Assembly (NCBI GenBank): GCA_949948735.1
Contig: CATLGV010000002.1
Coordinates: 1-64,000, forward strand
Origin: an uncultured Lachnospiraceae bacterium
GTDB lineage: Bacteria > Bacillota > Clostridia > Lachnospirales > Lachnospiraceae
DNA: 64,000 nucleotides
Reading direction: 5' to 3'
Positions 33,715 to 41,505 of this stretch are shown here, in pieces. Positions within the stretch are counted from its first letter, which is position 1. Each line of letters opens with the position of its first letter. The position numbers and the translations under genes are program-made. Below the pieces are notes generated by a model that was not told where the DNA came from, made no database searches, and worked only from the letters and a program-made list of their open reading frames with translations.

Positions 33715-34662
33715 ATGGATAATCTTATTTTCAGCCTGAATGCGACAATCCCTATTTTTCTGGTGATGGTGGCAGGATACATATTCAGGCGGATAAAAAT
33801 GCTGGATGAGGGCTTTGTAAAAACGCTGAACGCTTTCAACTACAAGGTTACGCTTCCGGTGCTTCTGGTCGTGGACATTGCGGAGGCGGACTTTTATACG
33901 GTATGGGACACGAGGTTTGTGATATACTGCTTTGGCGTTACCCTGCTGTGTATTCTGGCAATATCGGCGCTTAGTCCGCTGCTGGTAAAGGATAAAGCCA
34001 TAAGAGGGGAATTTATACAGGCGTCCTACAGAGGGAGCGCGGCCGTGCTCGGGGTGGCCTTTATACAGAATATTTACGGCGCGAGCATGATTGCGCCGCT
34101 GATGATACTTGCGACCGTGCCGCTGTATAACGTGGCCGCCGTAATGGTGCTCTCGTTTACCGCGCCGGGAAGCACCGGACTGGATGGAGATAATCTTCGC
34201 AAGTCCCTCCGGGGAATCGCCACCAATCCCATCATCATCGGTATTTTTATCGGTATGCTGATTTCCGTGCTGCGTCTGAAGATGCCCGTTATTGCCGGCA
34301 AGACCCTGCGCAGCCTTGCGCAGCTTGCGACGCCTCTTGCGCTGATTGGGCTTGGCGCGGGCTTTGAAGGGAGAAAAGCGCTGTCTAAAATGAAGCCGAC
34401 CATCCTCAGCGCCCTGATAAAGCTTTTTGTGATGCCGGCCCTGTTTTTGCCGGCGGCGGCGTACATGGGCTTTCGCGGTGAAAAGATGGTGGCCATATTG
34501 ATTATGCTGGGGGCGCCGACGACGGTAAGCTGCTATATTATGTCGCAGAACATGGGGCATGAAGGGGTGCTCTCGTCAAGCTGCGTAGTTGCCACGACTT
34601 TTTTAAGCGCGGTGTTTATCACCCTGTGGTTGTATGTTCTCAAATCCTTTGGATTGATATGA
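33715..34662 (+). CDS. AEC-family transporter (auxin efflux carrier type)
   Basis: A 315-residue membrane protein with about ten hydrophobic helices. The pattern MVAGYIFRR near the start, a central charged loop, and LIGLGAGFE and APTTVSCYIMSQNMG in the second half are typical of bacterial AEC permeases, which export organic acids such as malate. The start has AAAGG upstream. Substrate unknown. Monocistronic, divergent from the GntR operon. Confidence 0.88.
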   Translation: MDNLIFSLNATIPIFLVMVAGYIFRRIKMLDEGFVKTLNAFNYKVTLPVLLVVDIAEADFYTVWDTRFVIYCFGVTLLCILAISALSPLLVKDKAIRGEFIQASYRGSAAVLGVAFIQNIYGASMIAPLMILATVPLYNVAAVMVLSFTAPGSTGLDGDNLRKSLRGIATNPIIIGIFIGMLISVLRLKMPVIAGKTLRSLAQLATPLALIGLGAGFEGRKALSKMKPTILSALIKLFVMPALFLPAAAYMGFRGEKMVAILIMLGAPTTVSCYIMSQNMGHEGVLSSSCVVATTFLSAVFITLWLYVLKSFGLI

Positions 34663-34736
34663 CAGAGCCGCCGTTATTTTGAAAAATATGTGAAGATTAT
34701 AGAAAAAATTCTAATATTTTTTGTTGAAAAAGGATA

Positions 34737-34765
34737 TTGACGCTTATAAAGAGAAGTGATAAAGT
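34737..34765 (+). promoter_or_regulatory. Promoter of lipoprotein gene
   Basis: TTGACG (34737-34742) and TAAAGT (34760-34765), spacer 17 bp. Confidence 0.6.
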
Positions 34766-34831
34766 TTTTTATTGGATACTTTATTAAATGGGCATATGCC
34801 TGATTTTTTATGAATTAAGGGAGAAAAAGAA

Positions 34832-35482
34832 ATGAAGAAAGTAAAGAGAATTGCACTTGCACTTGTATGTGTAATGCTTGTGGGCGTTCTTGGCGGATGC
34901 GGCGCAAAGTTTGATGCAAAGGGTTATCTGAATGCATTGCTTGACGCTTCTTATAAGGGAGACTCCAAGGCATTTGTTGACATGAAGATTGGTACGGCTG
35001 ATGAGGCGGCAGAGCTTTATGAGCAGGGTATTGACGCTGAGATGAGCGCGTTCCTTGAGGGCGGCGTTACGATTTCACCGGAGCTTGAGGCAGAATTCCG
35101 CGAGATCTTCAAGGAGATGCTTGGCAAGGTTAAGTACACAGTAGGCGATGCTGAGAAGGGCGACGACTGCTATACCGTAACGATTACATATGAGCAGATG
35201 AAGATCTTTGAGCCGGTGCTCACAGAGTATCTTGCAGAGGTTGAGGCTATGGCTACAGAGTGGGCTGCTAATCCGGAGTCAGCGCCGAGCGATGACGAGA
35301 TGATGGAAGCAATCCTTGTTGCACTTAAGGACAGCATGGAGAAAAATCTCGAGAGCGTACAGTATGCGGAGTCCGCTACAACAACTGTTCGTATCGAGCT
35401 GATCGATAAGGTATGGACACCGAATCAGAGAGACATCCAGAACCTTGAAGCAGTACTGTTTGACACAGACGCTGCACAATAA
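34832..35482 (+). CDS. Lipoprotein, DUF5105-like
   Basis: A 216-residue lipoprotein: a basic N-terminus and hydrophobic helix end in the lipobox LGGC (Cys near residue 23), so it is anchored on the outer face of the membrane. The mature part is acidic and mostly helical with a beta strand near YTVTITYEQM, resembling small lipoproteins annotated DUF5105 in Firmicutes (from memory). Codons are enriched in GAG, GCA and CTT, unlike some neighbours, suggesting good expression. Followed by a strong terminator. Function unknown. Confidence 0.8.
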   Translation: MKKVKRIALALVCVMLVGVLGGCGAKFDAKGYLNALLDASYKGDSKAFVDMKIGTADEAAELYEQGIDAEMSAFLEGGVTISPELEAEFREIFKEMLGKVKYTVGDAEKGDDCYTVTITYEQMKIFEPVLTEYLAEVEAMATEWAANPESAPSDDEMMEAILVALKDSMEKNLESVQYAESATTTVRIELIDKVWTPNQRDIQNLEAVLFDTDAAQ

Positions 35483-35497
35483 GCAATAAAATAACAG

Positions 35498-35525
35498 ACC
35501 GGGCGGCTTGACCGCCCGGTTTTTG
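35498..35525 (+). terminator. Terminator of lipoprotein gene
   Basis: ACCGGGCGG/CCGCCCGGT stem with a 5-nt loop, followed by TTTTGATT. Confidence 0.9.
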
Positions 35526-35537
35526 ATTCAAGCCCGC

Positions 35538-36107
35538 TTATCTTTTCTGATGCGTCTGGAAATCTGTTTTCCTGAGAACCTGATGGACAAATGTCAGGGC
35601 AAAGAAGATGACACAGGTATCAATCGGCAGCATAATACAGTTCTTGATAATTCTCGGCGGCAGAATCGCCATAAAAGCGTTTCCGTTCAGAACAGACAGC
35701 CATAAGGTATTCAGTCCGCAGTTTACGACCACCTTTGTGATCAGCTCCGCCACAAAAACCCGCCACAGCTTCAACGGCTTTCTGTACAGGATAGAGCCGT
35801 AAATAATTCCCGCAACCATGACGTTCAAGGTATATCCGAAGAAAAACGCGCCGCCCTCCGGCTTCAGGAAATATTTGAGAATATCAAGCATGCCGCCGAA
35901 GATGGCACCGACTGCGGGGCCGAACAGGAACTCGACAATGCGGTTGGGGATTCCCGAAAAGCCGATTCGGATTGTCGGGGTGATGTAAATGGATGTGGTA
36001 TAATTGAGAACGACTGCCAGAGCCGCCATCATACCACACAGGACAAGATTGTGGGTTACTTTGATTTCCCTGAGGGAATCGACATAGAGCTTTCTGATTT
36101 TTTGCAT
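35538..36107 (-). CDS. folT: Folate ECF transporter substrate-binding component
   Basis: A 189-residue membrane protein with about five to six helices. It has the S-component features of ECF transporters: an Ala-rich first helix (LCGMMAALAVVLNY) and FGPAVGAIFGGMLDIL. Members of this subgroup downstream of THF riboswitches are FolT, which captures folates for the shared ECF module EcfAA'T. Here a THF riboswitch precedes it, which supports the folate assignment. The start has AAAGGAGG upstream. The energising module is not in the window. Confidence 0.9.
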   Translation of the reverse strand: MQKIRKLYVDSLREIKVTHNLVLCGMMAALAVVLNYTTSIYITPTIRIGFSGIPNRIVEFLFGPAVGAIFGGMLDILKYFLKPEGGAFFFGYTLNVMVAGIIYGSILYRKPLKLWRVFVAELITKVVVNCGLNTLWLSVLNGNAFMAILPPRIIKNCIMLPIDTCVIFFALTFVHQVLRKTDFQTHQKR

Positions 36108-36204
36108 AAAAACAGCCTCCTTTATGCAGATAACCGGAAACTACACAAATGAGACATAAGAAAAATCTTAAGTTGTCAAATATGTAGCAGCGGGATGCGA
36201 ACCT

Positions 36205-36303
36205 CGTAACGCAAAGCATCCGAAAGAGATTGTATTCCTCGGAATGCCTTTTCCTCCCTGTGACAACTCCCTGTTCACAAGGTACTTAACGCACGCGATT
36301 CTA
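36205..36303 (-). promoter_or_regulatory. THF (tetrahydrofolate) riboswitch
   Basis: On the minus strand the leader of folT contains GCGTTAAGT, then GTGAACAGGGAGTTGTCAC, then GGCATTCCGAGG and CTCTTTCGGATGC. These match, in order, the conserved segments of the class I THF riboswitch as I remember it from folT leaders of Clostridia. Downstream, GCATCC can pair with GGATGC, a candidate expression platform before the AAAGGAGG of folT. THF binding should reduce FolT production. A covariance-model search was not run. Confidence 0.85.
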
Positions 36304-36438
36304 CTCTGCGAATTATGATTGAAAGGCAAAGCGGCAAATCCTGCAGGTGCATATGAGCCGACAGCCTTTCCAGTAAACTATACAGGAATTTGCCGCAAAT
36401 GTAAAGTATCTGAAATGGAGGATTATTATAAAATATCC

Positions 36439-36467
36439 TTGCAGAGCAAATGTTTTGGTGATAGAAT
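36439..36467 (+). promoter_or_regulatory. Promoter of Mrr-like gene
   Basis: TTGCAG (36439-36444) and TAGAAT (36462-36467), spacer 17 bp, 35 bp before the start codon. Confidence 0.6.
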
Positions 36468-36502
36468 AGGCTCACAACATATGTTCGGAAGGGTGGGCAG
36501 GT

Positions 36503-36958
36503 ATGGACGGGATTTATTTGGGAACGGGGATAGCCCTGTTGTTGGGCCTGATATTGATAATAGCGGCTGGAGCCGCACTGTGCAGACGCTTTGGCAGACA
36601 TGGACGGCTTCGGGAGCTTGATGAGATGGAGGGCCTTGACTTCGAGTATTACTGCGCGGATCTGCTGGCCGCGCGAGGGTTTATTGATGTGGAGGTCACG
36701 AAGGGCAGCGGCGATTACGGTATAGATATTCTTGCGGAGAAGGAGGGCGTTACATATGCCATCCAGTGTAAGCGTTACAGTGCGCCCGTGGGCGTCAGGG
36801 CGGTACAGGAGGCCTATGCGGGGCGGGATTTTTATGACCGGATGGTTGGCTGTATTTTGACGAACCAGTATTTTACACAGCCTGCGGTCGAGGCAGCTGC
36901 GCGGCTAAAGATACTGTTATGGGACAGGGATTATCTGGAAAGCATGGAGGAGGAGTAA
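36503..36958 (+). CDS. Membrane-anchored Mrr-type restriction endonuclease-fold protein
   Basis: A 151-residue protein. An N-terminal transmembrane helix (LGTGIALLLGLILIIAAGAAL) is followed by a PD-(D/E)xK nuclease domain of the Mrr_cat family (about 40-150). The motif residues are visible: DFEYYCADLLAARGF, the catalytic GDYGIDIL and the QCKRY lysine, then AVQEAYAGRDFY. Such stand-alone Mrr domains target foreign or damaged DNA, but no modification methylase or other defence gene is nearby. It is followed by ylmH after 3 nt, with overlapping control. Confidence 0.87.
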   Translation: MDGIYLGTGIALLLGLILIIAAGAALCRRFGRHGRLRELDEMEGLDFEYYCADLLAARGFIDVEVTKGSGDYGIDILAEKEGVTYAIQCKRYSAPVGVRAVQEAYAGRDFYDRMVGCILTNQYFTQPAVEAAARLKILLWDRDYLESMEEE

Positions 36959-36961
36959 GCG

Positions 36962-37720
36962 ATGGATGCAGAGGAGGCATTATTTCAGAAACGGCTGGCG
37001 GAGCTTGCGGATAAGGCTTATGCCAACAGCCAGTATTTATTTACGGGATTTTTATCAATGGCGGAGCTTAGCCTGTACTACAGCATGGAAAGGACACTCT
37101 CGTATGTACCGGTTACGATTTTCGGAGGGGCGAGGGACTGCGAGCGGGTGATGCTGCGGTTTGGCAGTGAGGAGCTGTGCGGATATGAGGAGCCGTTTCC
37201 GATTGCCTGTGTCGAAATAGCCCCGCTGGTGGAGAAATTCGGCGAGGAGCTGTCTCACAGGGATTATCTCGGCGCACTGATGAATCTGGGAATCGAACGA
37301 AGCACGCTGGGAGATATTGTTATTGACGGAAAGCATGCATTTGTGTTCTGCACAGAGAAGATGGCGCCTTATATCCTTCAGAATATAGACAAGGTGCGCC
37401 ATACCAGCGTTCGCTGCGCGCCTGCCAAGGCAGCGCCGGAAAGCGCGGTGACCCGGCTGGAGCGGATGACCGTTCAGGTGAGCGCGGCGCGGGCTGACAG
37501 CGTCATCGCCAGGGTCTACAAGCTTTCGCGCAGCGAATGTGTGGACGTTTTCCGGGCAAAAAGAGTGTTTGTCAACGGCAGGCAAAATGAGAACAACAGC
37601 GGGCAGCTTAAGAGCGGGGATACAGTTTCGGTGCGCGGCTGCGGCAGATTTCGGTATGTGGGCGTCTCGCATGAAACAAAAAAAGGAAAATTAAACGTGG
37701 AGATTGACCTGTATGTATAA
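36962..37720 (+). CDS. ylmH: YlmH-family S4-domain RNA-binding protein
   Basis: A 252-residue cytoplasmic protein. The N-terminal ~170 residues match the YlmH fold (RLAELADKAYANSQYLFTGFLSMAE, FGGARDCERVML, SHRDYLGALMNLGIERSTLGDIVI). The C-terminal S4 domain (about 180-245) has ARADSVIARVYKLSRSECVDVFRAKRVFVNGR. YlmH has been linked to ribosome-associated quality control and often lies near division genes; here it is next to a nuclease gene instead. Start with GGAGGAG upstream. Confidence 0.92.
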   Translation: MDAEEALFQKRLAELADKAYANSQYLFTGFLSMAELSLYYSMERTLSYVPVTIFGGARDCERVMLRFGSEELCGYEEPFPIACVEIAPLVEKFGEELSHRDYLGALMNLGIERSTLGDIVIDGKHAFVFCTEKMAPYILQNIDKVRHTSVRCAPAKAAPESAVTRLERMTVQVSAARADSVIARVYKLSRSECVDVFRAKRVFVNGRQNENNSGQLKSGDTVSVRGCGRFRYVGVSHETKKGKLNVEIDLYV

Positions 37721-37732
37721 ATGTGCTATGAT
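37704..37732 (+). promoter_or_regulatory. Promoter of MATE gene, inside the end of ylmH
   Basis: TTGACC (37704-37709) and TATGAT (37727-37732), spacer 17 bp. The -35 lies within the last codons of ylmH. Confidence 0.55.
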
Positions 37733-37785
37733 ACCCTCTTGGAGAAAATAAGAATGCGCTGTCCGGTGCGCGGGAGTGAGGAGAA

Positions 37786-39132
37786 ATGGAAAAACAGTTT
37801 GTGTACAGTATGACAGAGGGAAGTCCCGCGAAGCTATTGCTAAGGTTTACCTTACCGATGCTGATCGGCAATATTTTTCAGCAGTTTTACAATATGGTGG
37901 ACTCGATTGTGGTAGGACGTTTTGTCGGTGCGAATGCGCTTGCGGCAGTGGGGGCGACCGGATCCCTGAATTTTTTGTTTTTTGCGATGAGCTTTGGAAT
38001 CGCGGCGGGTGTGGGCGTAGTCGTATCGCAGTATTTTGGCGCCGGCAGGATGGATATGGTGGAAAAGGGCATTATCAACGGCATGTATCTGCTGGCGCTG
38101 GTATCCGTGCTGATGGGGATTGTCGGCATCGTGTCTGCAAGGTGGGTGCTTACCGCACTGGACACACCGGAGATCATTCTGGAGGACGCGGTTACTTATA
38201 TGAGGGTCTCATGCGCCGGGATTCTGGCGATAGCGGCGTATAACGGCGTGGCGTCCGTATTGCGGGCCTTGGGAGACTCCAAAACGCCGCTTTATTTTAT
38301 GGTGCTTGCGTGCTTTATCAATATCGGGCTGGACTTGCTGTTTGTCATTAGCTTTCGGTGGTCGGTATTTGGCGTGGCGTTTGCAACCGTCATTGCGCAG
38401 CTTGTTGCGGCAGTCGGTTCTTTCCTCTATGCGCTTTACAAGATTCCCTATTTCAGGATAAAGCGGGAACACCGGCAGGTCCGTACGGATATTATTTCGC
38501 GCTGCTTCACGCTGGGGCTTCCGATTGCCCTCCAGAACGCGCTGATTGCGTTTTCGTGTATTTTTTTGCAGCGGGTCGTCAACGGCTTTGGCGAGAGCGT
38601 TGTGGCCGCGAATACGGCGCTTGGCAGGATAGAGCAGCTGGTGCAGCAACCGTACAGCTCGCTCGGGGCCGCAATTACAACCTACACGGGGCAGAATATC
38701 GGCGCGGGGAAGATTGACCGCGTAAAGCAGGGGTATAAGGTCGGCGTTCGGTGCGTTGTTATCTTCAGTCTGCTGATGCTGATTCCGGGGCAGCTTTTTG
38801 GGAAACCGATTGTGGGAATCTTTGTCACGGAGCCGGAGGTTATTGCAATCGGCGCAAAGGGGCTTTCCATTACAAGCTTCTTTTACTTCTTTCTGGGCAT
38901 GATATATGTGGCAAGAAGCGTGCTCAACGGTGCGGGGGATGCTGCCTTTGCCATGCTCAACGGATTGATGGAGGTTATCGGGCGTGTGGGCTTTGCACTG
39001 CCGTTGACCATGATTCCGTTTATCGGAATGTGGGGGATCTTTCTCACGACAGGGCTTACATGGGCGCTGACCGGGATTGTGAGCATGATGCGTTATCACA
39101 AGGGGCGCTGGCAGTTCAAGAGTGCAGCGTAA
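37786..39132 (+). CDS. MATE-family multidrug/toxin efflux transporter
   Basis: A 448-residue transporter with about twelve hydrophobic helices. The beginning PAKLLLRFTLPMLIGNIFQQFYNMVDSIVVGRFVG is the MATE signature, with the second half repeat starting ISRCFTLGLPIALQNALIAFS. It exchanges Na+ or H+ for drugs or metabolites. It follows ylmH with its own promoter and ends before a terminator. Substrate unknown. Confidence 0.93.
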   Translation: MEKQFVYSMTEGSPAKLLLRFTLPMLIGNIFQQFYNMVDSIVVGRFVGANALAAVGATGSLNFLFFAMSFGIAAGVGVVVSQYFGAGRMDMVEKGIINGMYLLALVSVLMGIVGIVSARWVLTALDTPEIILEDAVTYMRVSCAGILAIAAYNGVASVLRALGDSKTPLYFMVLACFINIGLDLLFVISFRWSVFGVAFATVIAQLVAAVGSFLYALYKIPYFRIKREHRQVRTDIISRCFTLGLPIALQNALIAFSCIFLQRVVNGFGESVVAANTALGRIEQLVQQPYSSLGAAITTYTGQNIGAGKIDRVKQGYKVGVRCVVIFSLLMLIPGQLFGKPIVGIFVTEPEVIAIGAKGLSITSFFYFFLGMIYVARSVLNGAGDAAFAMLNGLMEVIGRVGFALPLTMIPFIGMWGIFLTTGLTWALTGIVSMMRYHKGRWQFKSAA

Positions 39133-39193
39133 ATATGCGGCTGTATGGGTATGCACCGGAGTCTGCCGGATGCAACGAATGGTTGAGAAAACT

Positions 39194-39230
39194 AAGAAAG
39201 CTGGGTGCTTGCACCCGGCTTCTTTCTCCT
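39194..39230 (+). terminator. Terminator after MATE gene
   Basis: AGAAAGCTGGGTGC pairs with GCACCCGGCTTCTTT (one G-T pair and a small bulge), with T-rich 3' end. Confidence 0.75.
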
Positions 39231-39296
39231 TTATCATGGAAACATACCGGTAAATAAAGTAACGCGCGCGTGATATTCTGAAACAGGAGGAAGAGA

Positions 39297-40097
39297 ATGA
39301 ATACGATAGGACAGATCATCAGACAATTGCGTAAAGCAAAGGGAGTGACGCAGGAGGAGCTGGCCGGCGCATTAAATGTGACGTATCAGGCGGTATCTAA
39401 ATGGGAAAACGGGGCGGCTCAGCCGGATATTATGATGATGCCGGTACTGGCAGCATATTTCGGGGTAACGATCGACGAGCTTTTTGGTTATAAGCTGGAC
39501 GTGATGACCAACAAGGAACGGCTGATTTGCCATATGGAAAGGAACCGTATCCTGGTCCGCGGGGAAGTGGATCTGAAATGTGGTGCGAAAACAGATTACT
39601 ATATAAACACGGAAAACTTTTCTACGAATGCCCAGCTGTCCCGAATTGGCGAGGTTTTTGCGGACTGTATCCGGGAAAACCGCCTGGAGTTTGACGTACT
39701 GGTGGGGCTGGCATACCACGGCATTGCGTTTGCGGTGGCGGCGGCGACGGCTTTGCATACGAAATACGGCAAAATATGCAGCTATTGTTATGACAGGCGG
39801 GTAGCGGACAGCAGAAGACGAATGCTGTGCGGCCACACGCTGCAGGACGGGGAACGGGTAGTGATTGTGGACGATGTGATGACTTCGGGGAGCTCTGTGG
39901 AGCAGCGGGTAGAGCAGCTGCGCCGTCAGGCCGATATCCGGGTGGCCGCGGTAATTGTGATTGTGAACCGCAGGAACCAGATGCCGGCAGGAGCTGCCTC
40001 CGGGGAGGAGCGCATTATGGAAAAGTACGGGGCCAAGGTTTATTCCCTGATTACGGATGAGGATATCGAAGCCGCCCTGCGGAATCGGATAATATAA
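39297..40097 (+). CDS. XRE-type regulator fused to an orotate phosphoribosyltransferase-like domain
   Basis: A 266-residue fusion. Residues 1-65 are an XRE helix-turn-helix (IGQIIRQLRKAKGVTQEELAGALNVTYQAVSKWENG). Residues ~75-260 match the orotate phosphoribosyltransferase (PyrE) fold: DLKCGAKTDYYIN parallels LKSGRxSPYF, and VVIVDDVMTSGSS is the PRPP-binding motif. The mobile catalytic loop, RKEAKDHGEGG in PyrE, reads DRRVADSRRRMLCG, so the catalytic lysines and histidine are not conserved. It is probably a PRPP- or nucleotide-sensing transcription regulator rather than an enzyme, in the manner of Bacillus PurR, although the DNA-binding half is different. AGGAGG upstream. Confidence 0.85.
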   Translation: MNTIGQIIRQLRKAKGVTQEELAGALNVTYQAVSKWENGAAQPDIMMMPVLAAYFGVTIDELFGYKLDVMTNKERLICHMERNRILVRGEVDLKCGAKTDYYINTENFSTNAQLSRIGEVFADCIRENRLEFDVLVGLAYHGIAFAVAAATALHTKYGKICSYCYDRRVADSRRRMLCGHTLQDGERVVIVDDVMTSGSSVEQRVEQLRRQADIRVAAVIVIVNRRNQMPAGAASGEERIMEKYGAKVYSLITDEDIEAALRNRII

Positions 40098-40116
40098 GCA
40101 AAAGGGCTGAATTTTG

Positions 40117-40509
40117 CTATTCGGAATCCTTTTTCGTCGGTTTAAAGAGCACCTTGCACACAAGCGCAAGACCGCCAAATATTAGAATCAGGATACCGGC
40201 CCATTCGAACAGAGTCATTGTGCTTAAATACAGCCGGGTCGACGCAATGACCGCAGCGATGATCAGAAGAACGGATAATCCGAGAAATATCTTCCTGCCA
40301 AAGGATTCCGGACGGATAAATACCAGAATCACAGCAATAATAAAAGGGACAATCACCAGGCCGGAAGGGATGCTGGCGGAGCCGATGCGCAGGCCGTAGG
40401 TGAAAAAGCCGTTGCTTACCGTAACGCTGGTGGAAAACCAGAATAACCCGACGGCGAGCATTGCGAGTCCGCCTAAAAATTCCAACAGTTCGTTTTTTTG
40501 TTTTTTCAT
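40117..40509 (-). CDS. Small membrane protein of the Psp-like operon
   Basis: A 130-residue protein with about four hydrophobic helices (FLGGLAMLAVGLFWF, SGLVIVPFIIAVILVFI, IFLGLSVLLIIAAVIAS, WAGILILIFGGLALVCKVLF). It is the fourth gene of the minus-strand operon after pspA, the zinc-ribbon protein and the SPFH protein, 25 nt downstream of the last. No recognised family; envelope stress is suggested by context only. Confidence 0.75.
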   Translation of the reverse strand: MKKQKNELLEFLGGLAMLAVGLFWFSTSVTVSNGFFTYGLRIGSASIPSGLVIVPFIIAVILVFIRPESFGRKIFLGLSVLLIIAAVIASTRLYLSTMTLFEWAGILILIFGGLALVCKVLFKPTKKDSE

Positions 40510-40534
40510 TCGCTGTTTATACTCCTGTTATCTG

Positions 40535-41503
40535 TTAAATCAGCTTCTGGCCGCATTCCTTGCAGAACCTGCCGCCGTCCGTGGGGGTGCCGCAGTTGGG
40601 GCAGAATTTTGGCGGGACGGCGCCTGCGGACTGTGAAACGGATGGGGACGGCTGTACATTTGCAGACATGTTATGGACCATCTGCTGGCCCATCATCATA
40701 CCCATCTGCATGCTTGCCATATCCATCGCGGTGTTGGCGCCGCGGTTATTTCCGTTGGAAAGCGCGTCCGACATGGCAAACTGCTGATAGCGGTTCATGT
40801 CGCCGACCATAGCCTGTGAGGCGGCCTTCGTCTGCATTTCCTGAATCTCCTGCGGATAGGAGAAGTTGGAGCAATGGAAAGCGGTTACGGTAAGACCGAG
40901 CTTAATCAGCTGCATGTCGAGATCCGTTCGAATACCGTTGCCGATTTCAACGGCATTTGCCTGTAGATTGAACATATCCTTGCCCTCCTGGGAGATCCAT
41001 TTCATCAGGAGCGGATCCAGGATGGAGAGAACGCGCTCGCGGATATCGTCAATCGTGTAAATCTGTTTTACGCCTGCAAGCGATTCGATGAGCTGCAGAT
41101 AATCGCTGACCTTTACGTCAAAGGTGCCGTAGGCGCGAATCGGCATACCGGCCGGAAGCCCCGGCGCGGGAATGCTGATGACATTCTTGGTGCCCCATTT
41201 AATATTGAAGAGCTTGGTGTTGATAAAGAGCACCTCGGCGCGGATACCGCTGTTAAAACCGAATTTAAAGCCCTTCAGCGTGGAGAGGAACGGGATAATG
41301 TCGGACTCGACCTCAAAGCTTCCCTCATCCTTAAAGATACCCTCCACCTTGCCGTTGTATAAAAAGATGGCGTCCTGTCCCTGACGAATAATCAGGCGGC
41401 TGTCCTTTTTGATTTCGTTGTTTGACCATTTCCAGAATATAACGTCATCCCTGTATTCCTTCCATTCGATCACATTCGCGAATTGATTGCTGAAAAATCC
41501 CAT
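40535..41503 (-). CDS. SPFH-domain protein with C-terminal zinc ribbon (YdjI-like)
   Basis: A 322-residue protein. The N-terminal ~250 residues form an SPFH/virion core-like domain (EYRDDVIFWKW, IYTIDDIRERVLSILDPLLMKWI). A Met-rich linker (MDMASMQMGMMMGQQMVH) follows, then a C-terminal zinc ribbon with CPNCGTPTDGGRFCKECGQ. It resembles Bacillus YdjI, part of the pspA-ydjGHI cell-envelope stress operon. It likely helps recruit PspA to membranes. Start preceded by GAGG. Confidence 0.85.
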   Translation of the reverse strand: MGFFSNQFANVIEWKEYRDDVIFWKWSNNEIKKDSRLIIRQGQDAIFLYNGKVEGIFKDEGSFEVESDIIPFLSTLKGFKFGFNSGIRAEVLFINTKLFNIKWGTKNVISIPAPGLPAGMPIRAYGTFDVKVSDYLQLIESLAGVKQIYTIDDIRERVLSILDPLLMKWISQEGKDMFNLQANAVEIGNGIRTDLDMQLIKLGLTVTAFHCSNFSYPQEIQEMQTKAASQAMVGDMNRYQQFAMSDALSNGNNRGANTAMDMASMQMGMMMGQQMVHNMSANVQPSPSVSQSAGAVPPKFCPNCGTPTDGGRFCKECGQKLI

Positions 41504-41505
41504 GC

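Noticed and set aside
33694-34560. 288-residue minus-strand ORF opposite the AEC carrier
   Set aside because: Antisense shadow; strongly basic and repetitive composition, no ribosome binding site.
36503-36958. Restriction-modification or other defence island around the Mrr-like gene
   Set aside because: No methylase, specificity subunit, helicase or other defence gene lies nearby; neighbours are housekeeping genes.
38209-39237. 342-residue minus-strand ORF opposite the MATE gene
   Set aside because: Antisense shadow running through the MATE terminator; His/Arg/Asn-rich with no domain.
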